64,000 bases of DNA from contig NZ_JPRK01000005.1 of assembly GCF_000832125.1 (NCBI RefSeq), forward strand, positions 310,001 through 374,000. The letters are read 5' to 3'. The DNA is from Flavobacterium hibernum (GTDB lineage: Bacteria > Bacteroidota > Bacteroidia > Flavobacteriales > Flavobacteriaceae). The notes under the pieces are model-generated. The model was not told where the DNA came from. It saw only the letters and a program-made list of their open reading frames with translations, and searched no databases. Both the position numbers and the translations under genes were made by a program. Positions within the stretch are counted from its first letter, which is position 1. Every line of letters starts with the position of its first letter. Shown here piece after piece: positions 45,961 to 55,331 of this stretch.

Positions 45961-47325
45961 ATGAGAAGCGTTTTAATAATTGGAGCCGGAAGATCTGCAT
46001 CGTCATTGATACGATATTTATTATCTAAATCAGAGAGCGAAAACCTACATCTTATTGTAGCTGATCTCTCTTTGGCATTGGCCGAAAAAAAGACTCAAAA
46101 CCATCCTAACGCCACTCCAATAGCTTTAAATATTTTTGATGCCGACGAAAGAAAATCGGCAATCGAAAAAGCTTCTATCGTAATCTCGATGTTGCCTGCT
46201 CACTTGCATATTGAAATTGCTAAAGACTGCCTTTTATTCAAAAAAAATCTTGTAACAGCATCTTATATAAGTGATGCGATGCAGGCATTGAATGAAGATG
46301 TCAAAAACAATAATTTAATTTTTATGAACGAAATTGGGCTTGATCCCGGAATCGATCATATGAGTGCCATGAAAGTTATTGACGAAATAAGAGCAAAAGG
46401 TGGCAAAATGTTACTTTTTGAATCATTTTGCGGAGGTTTAGTTGCTCCGGAATCTGATAATAACTTATGGAATTATAAATTTACCTGGGCTCCTCGAAAT
46501 GTTGTTTTGGCTGGGCAAGGCGGAGCTGCAAAATTTATTCAGGAAGGTGCTTACAAATACATTCCGTACGGAACTTTATTTCGCAGAACTGAATTTCTTG
46601 AAGTTGAAGATTACGGAAAATTCGAGGCATATTCAAACAGAGATTCTCTAAAATATCGTTCTATTTATGGTCTGGATGATATTTTGACTTTATACAGAGG
46701 AACCATTAGAAGAGTTGGCTTTTCTAAGGCTTGGAATATGTTTGTACAACTTGGAATGACGGATGACAGTTATATTATGGAAGACTCAGAAAATATGAGT
46801 TACCGCCAATTTGTAAATTCATTTTTACCATATCATCCAACGGATTCTGTTGAAATTAAAACACGCTTGATTTTAAAAATTGATCAGGACGATATTATGT
46901 GGGACAAACTCCTAGAGTTAGATTTGTTTAACCCCAACAAAAAAGTAAATCTGCCTAACGCTACTCCTGCTCAAATTTTAGAAAAAATACTCTCAGATAG
47001 TTGGTCATTAGAACCCAACGACAAAGATATGATTGTGATGTATCATAAATTTGGTTTTGAATTAAATGGAGAAAAAAAGCAAATCGATTCAAAAATGGTT
47101 TGCATTGGCGAAGATCAAACTTATACTGCAATGGCAAAAACAGTTGGACTTCCTGTTGCTATGGCAACTTTATTGATTTTGAATGGAAAAATTACAACTC
47201 CAGGCGTACAACTTCCTATAAAAAAAGAAGTGTATTTACCTATTTTAAAGGAGTTAGAAGAATATGGTGTTGTTTTTAACGAACAAACCATGCCTTATTT
47301 TGGATATAATCCTGACTTGTTTTAG
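45961..47325 (+). CDS. Saccharopine dehydrogenase-like protein
   Basis: This 454-residue protein has an N-terminal Rossmann fold with VLIIGAGRSASSLIRYLL (3-20), the ASYISDAMQAL segment and a conserved GLDPGIDHMSAMKVID (about 129-144), as in saccharopine dehydrogenase/LYS9-type enzymes. The family reaction makes or splits saccharopine in lysine metabolism; some homologues act on carboxynorspermidine, which cannot be excluded. The gene is monocistronic, with a clear promoter and a strong terminator. Confidence 0.9.
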   Translation: MRSVLIIGAGRSASSLIRYLLSKSESENLHLIVADLSLALAEKKTQNHPNATPIALNIFDADERKSAIEKASIVISMLPAHLHIEIAKDCLLFKKNLVTASYISDAMQALNEDVKNNNLIFMNEIGLDPGIDHMSAMKVIDEIRAKGGKMLLFESFCGGLVAPESDNNLWNYKFTWAPRNVVLAGQGGAAKFIQEGAYKYIPYGTLFRRTEFLEVEDYGKFEAYSNRDSLKYRSIYGLDDILTLYRGTIRRVGFSKAWNMFVQLGMTDDSYIMEDSENMSYRQFVNSFLPYHPTDSVEIKTRLILKIDQDDIMWDKLLELDLFNPNKKVNLPNATPAQILEKILSDSWSLEPNDKDMIVMYHKFGFELNGEKKQIDSKMVCIGEDQTYTAMAKTVGLPVAMATLLILNGKITTPGVQLPIKKEVYLPILKELEEYGVVFNEQTMPYFGYNPDLF

Positions 47326-47376
47326 AGTCAGCTGATTAGTTAGTTTTTTAGAATTTTTTTTTTTAGTTTTTAATTT

Positions 47377-47411
47377 ATCCGCTTCTAGAATCTAGAAGCG
47401 GATTTTTTTTA
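47377..47411. terminator. Terminator after the saccharopine dehydrogenase-like gene
   Basis: The stem ATCCGCTTCT with AGAAGCGGAT (the loop can be shortened by a palindromic core) is followed by a T tract. It also precedes the end of the convergent M56 gene by 6 bp. Confidence 0.9.
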
Positions 47412-47416
47412 TTTTA

Positions 47417-48889
47417 TTACGGAGCCTGAATTGTAATTGGTAAACTATACATTGTAGCAACAGGTTCACCATTTACTTTTCCCGGTATCCAATTTGGACA
47501 AAGTTTCAATACCCTAAGTGCTTCATCACCTGTTCCATAACCAATATCTCTTAGCATTTTAAAATCAGATAGAGCGCCATCTTTTTCAATCACAAAAGTG
47601 ATATAAACTCTTCCTTTCAACTTTACATCTGCTGGTGTTACAGGCACTTTAAAATTTTGACCAATAAATTTATAGAATTGCTCAATTCCTCCAGGGTAAC
47701 TAGGATCTTCCGTTAAATCATTTGTTTTATAAATAGTTCCCTCTGTTTTTTTTATTTTTTGATTTTTTGGGTCATATAAATCAATTTCTACAGTTTCCGG
47801 CCCACCTTTTTCAAGTTTTGCGTCAATTTCTTCTTTAGTCGCAGGAAATTTTACTCCCTCAAATAAATTTGGCACTGCTTTCTGTTCTGCAGCAGTAAGG
47901 TCTTTGTATTTTTTCTCTGTTACCACTTTTCCTTTTTCATCTTTAATTTTAAAAGTCGTCTTATCATAATAAGACCCAATTTTACTATCTTTTTTAACAG
48001 CCTCTTTACTTCCGGCTGTTTTAGTTTGCACTTCCTGAGCAACTGTTTTTGTACATAAAAAATATACAAGTCCAGTTAATAATGGCAAGAGAATAGATTT
48101 TTTAAGCAATCCTCTTGATGGTGATGTGGTGGTTGTCATCATAATTAATCTTTTTTTAGTTACAGAATAGTTTAAATTACTGGCCAAGTAATATATCGGA
48201 TTTTGATTCGCTTTGGACAATAATAAATTCTGGTAAAACGAAACATTGTTATATGATTTTACAACTTTTTCATCAGCAAGAAATTCGTGATTGAGTTGTA
48301 TTGCTTTTTTATAAAAAACAAAAACTGGATTGAACCAAAAAATAGTTTTGATCACTTCAATCAACAAAACATCAAGTGAATGCTTTTGATTAACATGAAT
48401 TAATTCATGCGTAAATAATTCCGGCTCTATTTTATTACTTTCGTACTCATTTTCATTTATAAAAATAAAATTCAAAAAAGTATACGGTAGTGTTTGCTCT
48501 TTCAGCAAAATCAATGTTGCATTTTGGTGTTTTATTTTAGTACCCGTTTTTGCTTTTTTTATCATTTTATATAGATTATTCACAAACCTAAAAAGTAAAG
48601 CTGTTGTGACTACTCCATATAAAAACCAACCAATAATGATAAAAATTGAAGTTTTTTCGACTACTACATTCGTCGTTACCTGCTCTGGAATCACTACACT
48701 ATTATTGGCAACAGCAGATATTTGTTGTATTATTTCGATTGTAACAAATGGAATTACAAACGAAATTACCAAACTAGCTAACAAGAAAAACCTATTAAAT
48801 TGATGAAATTTTTCTTTTTCTAAAAACAAATAGTAAGCTCCTAGAAGCACACACAATGCGATGGTCGATTTAATAAGAAAGTCTGTCAT
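47417..48889 (-). CDS. M56 (BlaR1-type) membrane peptidase with TonB C-terminal domain
   Basis: This 490-residue protein has N-terminal membrane helices (about 3-22, 35-58, 80-102), a cytoplasmic zinc-peptidase domain with HELIH (His161 to His165) and a downstream NHEFLADE glutamate, and a fourth helix at about 263-285. It ends in a periplasmic TonB_C-like domain at about 385-490, with GGIEQFYKFIGQNF, KGRVYITFVIEKDG and CPNWIPGKVNGEPV. Sensors of this kind cleave or inactivate a BlaI repressor. It is coupled to the BlaI gene by a 4-bp overlap. The ligand is unknown and no beta-lactamase gene is nearby. Confidence 0.9.
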   Translation of the reverse strand: MTDFLIKSTIALCVLLGAYYLFLEKEKFHQFNRFFLLASLVISFVIPFVTIEIIQQISAVANNSVVIPEQVTTNVVVEKTSIFIIIGWFLYGVVTTALLFRFVNNLYKMIKKAKTGTKIKHQNATLILLKEQTLPYTFLNFIFINENEYESNKIEPELFTHELIHVNQKHSLDVLLIEVIKTIFWFNPVFVFYKKAIQLNHEFLADEKVVKSYNNVSFYQNLLLSKANQNPIYYLASNLNYSVTKKRLIMMTTTTSPSRGLLKKSILLPLLTGLVYFLCTKTVAQEVQTKTAGSKEAVKKDSKIGSYYDKTTFKIKDEKGKVVTEKKYKDLTAAEQKAVPNLFEGVKFPATKEEIDAKLEKGGPETVEIDLYDPKNQKIKKTEGTIYKTNDLTEDPSYPGGIEQFYKFIGQNFKVPVTPADVKLKGRVYITFVIEKDGALSDFKMLRDIGYGTGDEALRVLKLCPNWIPGKVNGEPVATMYSLPITIQAP

Positions 48890-49257
48890 TTTTTCTTTTT
48901 TTGAATTTCTGAATCAATAATTTTCTTGAGCTCTTCTAATTCCGAAGTTGACAAATTGGTTTCGGTAGTAAAAAAAGAAGCAAATTGCGATGCCGAATTA
49001 TTAAAGAAACTACTAATTAATCCGTTTACATGTTTAGAGAAATAGGTCGTTTTTTTAACCAACGGGTAATATTCGCGAGAATTCCCGAATTCATTATAAG
49101 CCACAAATTTCTTATCGATCATTCTCTTCAAAAGCGTTGCAACTGTTGTTGTTGCAGGCTTTGGTTCTGGATAGGCTTCGAGCAAATCTTTCATAAAAGC
49201 TTTTTCAAGCCTCCAAAGATGTTCCATTAATTGCTCTTCTGAGTTTGATAATTGCAT
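48886..49257 (-). CDS. BlaI/MecI-type transcriptional regulator
   Basis: This 123-residue BlaI/CopY-family winged helix has LSNSEEQLMEHLWRLEKAFM at the N-terminus and ATTTVATLLKRMIDKKFVA as the recognition helix region, and a C-terminal dimerisation part with LSTSELEELKKIIDSEI. It should repress genes until the M56 partner downstream inactivates it. The two genes overlap by 4 bp. It is likely autoregulated, although no operator palindrome was evident upstream. Confidence 0.92.
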   Translation of the reverse strand: MQLSNSEEQLMEHLWRLEKAFMKDLLEAYPEPKPATTTVATLLKRMIDKKFVAYNEFGNSREYYPLVKKTTYFSKHVNGLISSFFNNSASQFASFFTTETNLSTSELEELKKIIDSEIQKKKK

Positions 49258-49275
49258 ATTCTTATTTTTAAGATA

Positions 49276-49300
49276 CTATCCCGAAGTCTCGGGACTGAGT
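49276..49300. repeat. Short palindrome TCCCGAAGTCTCGGGA
   Basis: The palindrome lies just upstream of the BlaI gene (start 49257). The 15-mer CCGAAGTCTCGGGAC at 49281-49295 is identical to 23710-23724 inside mvaD. Confidence 0.7.
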
Positions 49301-49370
49301 TACTAAGTTACTGAGTTTTTTTTTGCGACTGATTAAGATGATTAATCCTAATTCTTTAAAAATCTATGTT

Positions 49371-49793
49371 CTATTGCATTGCTTTTACTGAAATCAAATT
49401 TCCATTGTTATAGTTTTTAATTTCAGTTAATTTTCCTTTATCAGAGTAAAATTTCCAATCTCCAACATAAAACCAATGCATTTCTTTCGAATCTCCTTCT
49501 GTCTTTGTTTTTCCTTTAGATTGTACTTTTCCGTTTTCATAATAGAATTTAACTATACAATATCCGCTCTTATACTTCTCTGTTTTGTAGATTTTTCCAT
49601 TAATATAGGATTTCCACTTTTTTACAGGTTCATCGTGTTTATAATACTCGAATGATTTATAATTCGTACTATCCTGAGTATAATTATCAATCCAGACCCC
49701 TTCTCTTTTCTTATCAATCTTTTGATTGATGGGTTTGCTTTTACAACTCAAAAGCATGATTCCGCAAAAAAATAGTAAAAGAAGGTTTTTCAT
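49371..49793 (-). CDS. Lipoprotein with MORN/YwqK-like repeats
   Basis: This 140-residue protein has a lipobox (LLSC, Cys17). The mature part contains short repeats of the YwqK/MORN-variant type: GVWIDNYTQDSTNYKSFEYY, then YYENGKVQSKGKTKTEG and WKFYSDKGKLTEIKNYNNGN. No function can be assigned. It is a single gene between repeats. Confidence 0.75.
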   Translation of the reverse strand: MKNLLLLFFCGIMLLSCKSKPINQKIDKKREGVWIDNYTQDSTNYKSFEYYKHDEPVKKWKSYINGKIYKTEKYKSGYCIVKFYYENGKVQSKGKTKTEGDSKEMHWFYVGDWKFYSDKGKLTEIKNYNNGNLISVKAMQ

Positions 49794-50115
49794 ATTTTCC
49801 GAATTAACTCTACAGTTATAGATGTTGCTCTACAAATGTAGAGGTTAATTTTTAATAACCAAGAGAATTTAAAAAAAAGTTGCTGAGAGGCTAAGTCGTT
49901 AAGGTTCTGAGCTTTTTTTAGGTTCAAAGGTGCAGAGAGACAAAGGAACAAAGGTTCTGAATAGGCTCCAGCTTCAGTTGGAGTTTACAAAGAATACGAA
50001 AAAATTGGCTTAGATAAACTCCAAACTCCAAAAAAAAATCCGCTTATTCTTAAAGAATAAACGGATTGTATTTTTATACCTAACAGACTCTAAAAACCTG
50101 TTAGGATAATTGAAT
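49794..50115. repeat. Intergenic repeats and terminators downstream of the dipeptidase
   Basis: This 322-bp gap holds simple repeats (GGTTCTGAG words, and CTCCAGCTTCAGTTGGAGT). It also holds a terminator-like 14-bp stem with one mismatch (50037-50050 with 50054-50067) whose T tract lies on the minus strand, as expected for the dipeptidase gene. A further hairpin, CCTAACAG with CTGTTAGG, is at 50079-50105. Confidence 0.65.
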
Positions 50116-51504
50116 TTACTTAGAAAGCTCTACAAAATATTTGTAAAACAACGGAATGGTTTCGATTCCTTTTAGGTAATTGAAGATTCCAAAGTGCTCG
50201 TTTGGCGAGTGAATTGCATCACTATCCAACCCGAAGCCCATTAAAATGGTTTTGCTTTTTAATTCTTTTTCAAACAAAGCTACAATTGGAATACTTCCTC
50301 CTGAACGAACAGGAATTGCAGGAACTCCAAACGTTTCTGTATACGCTTTGTTTGCTGCCTGATATCCAATGCTGTCAATTGGCGTAACATAACCTTGTCC
50401 TCCATGATGTGGCGTTACTTTTACAGTAACTCCAGATGGAGCAATGCTTGTGAAATGTTTTGTAAAAAGTTCTGTAATTTCATGCCAATCTTGATTTGGA
50501 ACCAAACGCATAGAAATCTTAGCAAAAGCTTTGCTAGCAATAACCGTTTTTGCTCCTTCACCTTGATATCCGCCCCAAATTCCGTTAACGTCTAATGTTG
50601 GACGAATTGAGTTGCGCTCGTTGGTAACATATCCTTTTTCTCCATAAACATCGTTTAGGTCTAAGGCTTTTTTATATTTTTCTAAGCTGAAAGGTGCTTT
50701 TGCCATTTCGGCTCTTTCCTCTGCAGATAATTCTTGTACTTTATCGTAGAAACCTGGAATGGTAATATGATTGTCTTCGTCATGCAAAGAAGCGATCATT
50801 TTTGCCAAAACATTAATTGGGTTCGCTACTGCTCCACCGTATAATCCTGAATGCAAATCACGATTTGGACCCGTTACCTCAACCTCAACATAACTCAAAC
50901 CACGCAAACCTGTCGTGATCGATGGTTGTTGGTTAGAAATCATTCCTGTATCTGAAATTAAAATTACGTCATTTTTTAGTTTCTCTTGGTTGCGTTCTAC
51001 AAACCAAGCCAAACTTGCCGAACCTACTTCTTCTTCGCCCTCGATCATGAATTTTACGTTACAAGGCAAATTATTGGTTTGCACCATATATTCTAGCGCT
51101 TTTACGTGCATGTACATTTGACCTTTGTCGTCGCAAGCACCACGAGCAAAGATTGCGCCTTCGGGGTGAATTTCGGTTTTTTTAATTACGGGTTCGAATG
51201 GTGGTGATGTCCATAATTCGATAGGATCTGGTGGTTGAACATCATAATGTCCGTAAACTAGAACTGTTGGTAAATTTGGGTCGATTATTTTCTCTCCATA
51301 AATGATTGGATAACCCGGAGTATCGCAAATTTCGACAAAATCACAGCCTGCTTTTGTTAAACTTTCCTTAACAGCTTCTGCAGTATCGATCACATCTTGC
51401 GAATATGCAGTGTCGGCACTTACCGACGGAATTTTCAATAATTCGATCAATTCATTGATAAACCGATCTTTATGTTGTTGAACGTATGACTTAATATTTT
51501 CCAT
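50116..51504 (-). CDS. M20-family metallodipeptidase
   Basis: This 462-residue cytosolic dipeptidase has LVYGHYDVQPPDP with metal His86 and catalytic Asp88, FARGACDDKGQMY with the bridging aspartate, MIEGEEEVGSASLAWFV with the catalytic and metal glutamates (about 157-159), and RSGGSIPIVALF near the C-terminus. The dimerisation lid lies at about 200-360. It hydrolyses short peptides, as in CNDP2-like enzymes; substrate range is unknown. A -7 box lies 22 bp upstream. Confidence 0.94.
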   Translation of the reverse strand: MENIKSYVQQHKDRFINELIELLKIPSVSADTAYSQDVIDTAEAVKESLTKAGCDFVEICDTPGYPIIYGEKIIDPNLPTVLVYGHYDVQPPDPIELWTSPPFEPVIKKTEIHPEGAIFARGACDDKGQMYMHVKALEYMVQTNNLPCNVKFMIEGEEEVGSASLAWFVERNQEKLKNDVILISDTGMISNQQPSITTGLRGLSYVEVEVTGPNRDLHSGLYGGAVANPINVLAKMIASLHDEDNHITIPGFYDKVQELSAEERAEMAKAPFSLEKYKKALDLNDVYGEKGYVTNERNSIRPTLDVNGIWGGYQGEGAKTVIASKAFAKISMRLVPNQDWHEITELFTKHFTSIAPSGVTVKVTPHHGGQGYVTPIDSIGYQAANKAYTETFGVPAIPVRSGGSIPIVALFEKELKSKTILMGFGLDSDAIHSPNEHFGIFNYLKGIETIPLFYKYFVELSK

Positions 51505-51526
51505 TTAAATTATTTTTATAGAAGCT

Positions 51527-51534
51527 CAAAAATA
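51527..51534 (-). promoter_or_regulatory. -7 promoter box for the dipeptidase gene
   Basis: TATTTTTG on the minus strand, an exact TAnnTTTG, 22 bp before the start. Confidence 0.45.
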
Positions 51535-51570
51535 CAAAAAAGAGAATTAATATTTTTTTTGAAAAAATGT

Positions 51571-51600
51571 TTTGAAATCTAGAAGTTATGTTTATCTTTG
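51571..51600 (+). promoter_or_regulatory. tRNA-Leu promoter
   Basis: The -33 TTTG is at 51571-51574 and the -7 TATCTTTG at 51593-51600, with an 18-bp spacer, 13 bp before the tRNA. Confidence 0.7.
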
Positions 51601-51613
51601 CACCCACAATTGA

Positions 51614-51695
51614 GCGGATATGGTGAAATTGGTAGACATGCCAGACTTAGGATCTGGTGCCGCAAGGCGTGTAGGTTCGAGTCCTATTATCCGCA
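51614..51695 (+). tRNA. tRNA-Leu (anticodon UAG)
   Basis: The acceptor stem GCGGATA pairs with TATCCGC, with discriminator A and no encoded CCA. The anticodon arm CCAGA-CTTAGGA-TCTGG gives anticodon TAG. The D arm (GGTAGAC), long variable arm (TGCCGCAAGGCGTG) and T arm (AGGTTCGAGTCCT) fit a class II tRNA-Leu. Confidence 0.96.
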
Positions 51696-51700
51696 CTAAA

Positions 51701-51732
51701 AAAAAGCTTCTGAGAAATCAGAAGCTTTTTTG
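51701..51732 (+). terminator. Terminator after tRNA-Leu
   Basis: A perfect 13-bp stem (AAAAAGCTTCTGA with TCAGAAGCTTTTT) with a GAAA loop and a T tract. Confidence 0.9.
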
Positions 51733-52002
51733 TTTTATACACTTCTGAGGTTTATTCCAAGTCTTCTTTCGAACAAAAAACACATCAATCAATTGCAAAT
51801 CAAATAAATACAATAAAAACGATTACCATTTTAAAGATTTCTTCCTTAACTTTGATAAGCTCAAAAACACTACAACAACTTCGCCTATTTACCTACGTGG
51901 AGACCGATTTTCAAAATTTTGTTTCGGTTTTAAAAGTTAGCAGCTATCATTTTAATAATGCTGCTTATTCAAATTAAGTTTTTCATTTAAAAAACAAATC
52001 AA

Positions 52003-52848
52003 ATGGAACCACAACTTCAAGAAATTCGTGAGCAGCAGAAAGCGGCCTGGAATAAATTCTCGCCTGGTTGGAAAAAATGGGATTTTGAAATTCTAAACTT
52101 TATGCAACCTTTTGCCAATGAAATTATTGCCCTCATAAATCCTAAAGGTTCAGAGGTAATTCTAGATGTTGCCGCTGGAACCGGCGAACCCGGCTTGAGT
52201 ATTGCATCAATGCTTTCAGGCGGAAAAGTAGTTATTACAGACCTTGCACACGATATGCTTACAATAGCTCGTGAAAATGCGATTAGAAAAGAAGTATCAA
52301 ATGTTGAATTTCATGCTTGCGATGTAAGCGAGCTTCCTTTTCCTGACAACACATTCGACGCTATTAGTTGCCGAATGGGCTTTATGTTTTTTCCCGATAT
52401 GCTTTTGGCCGCTAAGGAAATGTTTCGGGTTTTAAAATCTGGTGGAAAAATTGCAATTGCCGTTTGGAGTGTGCCCGAGAAAAATTTCTGGGTAACAGCA
52501 ATTGGCGGAACCATTAACAGAAACATGCAATTACCACCAACTGCACCCGAAGCTCCCGGAATGTTTCGTTGTTCAAGACCCGGCTTAATGATGGATATTT
52601 TTAGTCAGGCTGGTTTTAAACACATTTCTGAAAAAGAAGTAATTGGTAAATTAAACTGCGGAACAACCGATGTTTACTGGAACATGATGACCGAAATTGC
52701 AGCGCCTTTTGTTGCCGCTCTCAGCAATGCTGATGACGCCATGAAAGAAAAAATAAAACACGAAGTTTACAATTTAATCAATGAAAGATACCCTGAAGGA
52801 AATGTAATAATAGATGGAGATGCGCTTGTAATTTATGGTGAAAAATAA
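52003..52848 (+). CDS. Class I SAM-dependent methyltransferase
   Basis: This 281-residue enzyme has motif I VILDVAAGTGEPGLS (52-66), motif II around VVITDLAHDMLT, motif post-I ACDVSELPFPDNTFDAISC and motif III FRVLKSGGKIAIAVWS. The UbiE/methyltransferase-11 type is clear, but the substrate is not. No partner gene is close; the 270-bp gap upstream (51733-52002) shows no recognisable feature, and repeats follow. Confidence 0.87.
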   Translation: MEPQLQEIREQQKAAWNKFSPGWKKWDFEILNFMQPFANEIIALINPKGSEVILDVAAGTGEPGLSIASMLSGGKVVITDLAHDMLTIARENAIRKEVSNVEFHACDVSELPFPDNTFDAISCRMGFMFFPDMLLAAKEMFRVLKSGGKIAIAVWSVPEKNFWVTAIGGTINRNMQLPPTAPEAPGMFRCSRPGLMMDIFSQAGFKHISEKEVIGKLNCGTTDVYWNMMTEIAAPFVAALSNADDAMKEKIKHEVYNLINERYPEGNVIIDGDALVIYGEK

Positions 52849-53206
52849 ACAATTCATCTAAACGAAAAATGGATTAATTCCGATCCCTAAACTTCAGGAC
52901 GGAATATCCATTAAAAAACAAAGCAACCCCAATCTTGTCATTCTTAAATGCGTAGAATGGATTAAAATCCATCCCTACAATATATTTTGTTCCGACGGAA
53001 CGCTTTATAAAATTCCGGAGGAATGATTCATTTTGTAGCTAGGGATTTTAATCCCTTGAAACACAATGCAACCCCAATATTGTCATTTCGACCAAAGGGA
53101 GAAATCACACAAGTAATTCGACAAAGATTGGCAACATTCTGTGCGGAGTTTCGTGTGTGATTTCTCCCTTTGGTAGAAATGACAAACCAGGCGTAAAAAA
53201 TCTTTA
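52849..53206. repeat. Intergenic repeat region
   Basis: This 358-bp gap contains fragments of a GTTCCGACGGAAC element (52988-53001), short inverted pieces (GGATTAAAATCC and GGGATTTTAATCCC), and a full palindrome bounded by TGTCATTTCGACCAAAGGGA (from 53081) and its complement (to 53185). No coding potential was accepted. Confidence 0.8.
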
Positions 53207-53488
53207 TTAATCAACATCTAAATAAGGATCTAAAACTTCGGCTAATTTATTGAGCCAATAAAAATTATCTTCGAGATTGTTGAATTCGGTTTCTACAGTT
53301 TCGCAGCCACTTATGGCACTTAAGGAAAGAATATAATTTACTTGCCGTATAGCTCTTGCCATTTCATCGGAATCAATTGTATTTGTAAAAAACTCTTTTA
53401 GTCTAATTTCAACTTCTTTTGAAAAATGATTTTTGTCCATAATTTTTAAATTTAAATTATTCCAAAAATCCTCAGAATTTATTTTCAT
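53207..53488 (-). CDS. Small hypothetical protein
   Basis: This 93-residue acidic helical protein, starting MKINSEDFWNNLNLKI and ending EVLDPYLDVD, has no signal peptide or motif. It contains one CETVETEF segment and a LSLSAISGC helix. It resembles small flavobacterial proteins of unknown role; no function is claimed. It is flanked by repeats. Confidence 0.55.
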   Translation of the reverse strand: MKINSEDFWNNLNLKIMDKNHFSKEVEIRLKEFFTNTIDSDEMARAIRQVNYILSLSAISGCETVETEFNNLEDNFYWLNKLAEVLDPYLDVD

Positions 53489-53651
53489 TTGAACTCATAT
53501 ATGCGTTCAACTCTAATTATTTTTTTCTTATAAAAAATCACTTTTAAACTAAAGCCTTTCCTTTCAACCATAAAAAAAACTCCAGTTAAAACTGAAGGCT
53601 ATTCATTTATTATTAGATTTACTTAAAATAAATTCAAACCATTCTCTTAAA

Positions 53652-54074
53652 ATGACATTATCAAAACAAAGAAAAACAGAAATCTTGATTTTTATTATTT
53701 TGATAATATTTGGCTCAATCTTTTATTTTAACTTTAAAAATCTTCACGTAAAGTTTTACAATAAAACTGGAGAAAATATTGATTCTTTAGTAATTGCAGG
53801 AACTTTGATTGGTGATTTAAAAAATGGAAGCTCAACAGAATACATAGATTATAAGGAATTTCTTTTTGATAGCGGAATCCCATACGAACAAATGAGCGGA
53901 ATTTTAAATAGTAAAAAAATACATGAGCTCAATTGGAGTGATTGTGGTACAGAGAGAAATAAAGAATCTAAAGGATCTTACATCTTTGATATCAAAAAAG
54001 CATTAGACCTAAACGGAAAAACTTGTCTATATCTTGTTGAGCATAATAAAAAAATCTTCTGGGAAGAAGAATGA
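53652..54074 (+). CDS. Small membrane-anchored hypothetical protein
   Basis: This 140-residue protein has one N-terminal membrane helix (about 12-29, ILIFIILIIFGSIFYF) and a small exported domain with VIAGTLIGDLKNGSSTEYID and a cysteine pair (WSDCGTE, KTCLYL). No family was recognised. A repeat follows directly after the stop. Confidence 0.6.
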   Translation: MTLSKQRKTEILIFIILIIFGSIFYFNFKNLHVKFYNKTGENIDSLVIAGTLIGDLKNGSSTEYIDYKEFLFDSGIPYEQMSGILNSKKIHELNWSDCGTERNKESKGSYIFDIKKALDLNGKTCLYLVEHNKKIFWEEE

Positions 54075-54086
54075 ATCTACCAAGTT

Positions 54087-54202
54087 TGTCATTTCGAACG
54101 AAGAGAGGCTCAAGCGATAGCGAACAGGCGAAGCAAATCACACTTGCAACTCCACAAAGATTGGCGATATTCTGGTGTAATTTCTCGTCCCTCGAAATGA
54201 CA
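54087..54202. repeat. TGTCATTTCGA-type palindrome with insert
   Basis: The ends TGTCATTTCGA and TCGAAATGACA bound an element of 116 bp. The interior shares CCACAAAGATTGGC-like words with 53081-53185. Confidence 0.8.
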
Positions 54203-54225
54203 ACTTTGTGGTTATGGAAGTGGGT

Positions 54226-54266
54226 AAAAAAACCTTTGTCACAGTTTTAAACTTTGACAAAGGTTT
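54226..54266 (-). terminator. Terminator of the HAD gene
   Basis: An 11-bp stem (AAACCTTTGTC with GACAAAGGTTT) has a T tract on the minus strand. Confidence 0.82.
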
Positions 54267-54298
54267 CTCGTATAATTTTGAATTCAAATTATTGAAAT

Positions 54299-54958
54299 TT
54301 ACTTCCCTAGCAATTCCAAAACCTTATCAACATTTATTTCACTATAATTATTGATATAAAAACTACATGGCGGAAGTTGTTCTTTTGTATGTGTACTCAA
54401 AACACCAACAACTTTCATTCCTGCATTTAATCCAGCTGTTATGCCCGAAAATGAATCTTCGAAAACCACACAATCAGACGGAGAAACTCCAACACGTTTT
54501 GCTGATTCCAGATATACTTCGGGATTTGGTTTATGATGCGCAACGTCTTCGCTTGACATCATAGAATCCATTTTATCAGCGATTTTCAAGGTATTTATAA
54601 TCAAATCGAGATTGGCACGTGGCGCCGATGTTGCTACAGCAGTTTTGAAACCTCGAGACTTCAACTCGTTTAAAAACTCCAAATAATGCGGAATGGTATC
54701 GACTTTGTCTTTATAAATTTCGCGAAACATTCCTTCTTTTTCGTTCTCTAGTTTTATCAATTCTTCACCTGCAATTGGACGCTTAAAGAAATGTGACATG
54801 ATATAACTATTGTGTTTTCCGTACATATGTTCTTCAAACTCTTCGTTGGTATACGGAATTTGATATTTATCGAAAAACGCCTCAAAAGCCTTTACATGAT
54901 GCGGATTGGTATGAGAAATCACGCCATCCATATCAAAAATTACACATTGCTGTTTCAT
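54299..54958 (-). CDS. HAD-family sugar-phosphate phosphatase/mutase
   Basis: This 219-residue HAD-IA enzyme starts at the ATG at 54958; longer readings upstream pass through repeats. It has VIFDMDGVISHTN (Asp9, Asp11), motif II TAVATSAPRANLD, the lysine in HHKPNPEVYLE and VFEDSFSGITAGLNAG. The sequence is in the beta-phosphoglucomutase/DOG phosphatase group. The substrate is uncertain; it is not beside sugar genes, unlike the 7833 gene. A terminator follows. Confidence 0.87.
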   Translation of the reverse strand: MKQQCVIFDMDGVISHTNPHHVKAFEAFFDKYQIPYTNEEFEEHMYGKHNSYIMSHFFKRPIAGEELIKLENEKEGMFREIYKDKVDTIPHYLEFLNELKSRGFKTAVATSAPRANLDLIINTLKIADKMDSMMSSEDVAHHKPNPEVYLESAKRVGVSPSDCVVFEDSFSGITAGLNAGMKVVGVLSTHTKEQLPPCSFYINNYSEINVDKVLELLGK

Positions 54959-55331
54959 TATATTTTTTTGTTTTTTAACGGCTGCAAGATACTTATTTTC
55001 TGCGGAGTCGCGGGATGATTTCTCGCAGAGTTTTTTTTGAATCTCGCAAAGTCGCAGAGTCGCAAAGTTTTTATTAAAGTAACGTACTAAGCGTATAGTT
55101 GTCATTTCGACGAAGGAGAAATCTCCGCAAGTAACTCCGCAACGAGAATCTAATCTTTGTAGAGCTTCTCGCAGAGATTTCTCCTTCGTCGAAATGACAT
55201 AAAATGAGAAAAAAATCCTTTCAATCCTCCTAATCTGTGGCATTAAAAATAAAAAACTTTGTGACTCTGCGACTTTGCGAGATTAAACCTGACAAAGATT
55301 GGCAACAAAAAAACTCTGTGAGACTAACCCA
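54959..55331. repeat. Intergenic repeat region
   Basis: This 373-bp gap is made of GAGTCGCAGAGTCGCAAAG-type inverted repeats (55042-55072 with 55262-55284 inverted), enclosing a near-perfect palindrome at 55100-55199 (arms with TGTCATTTCGACGAAGGAGA). No gene was found. Confidence 0.8.

Noticed and set aside
54959..55243. N-terminal extension of the HAD gene
   Set aside because: It translates two intergenic repeats and the conserved FDMDGV start of HAD enzymes would be internal.
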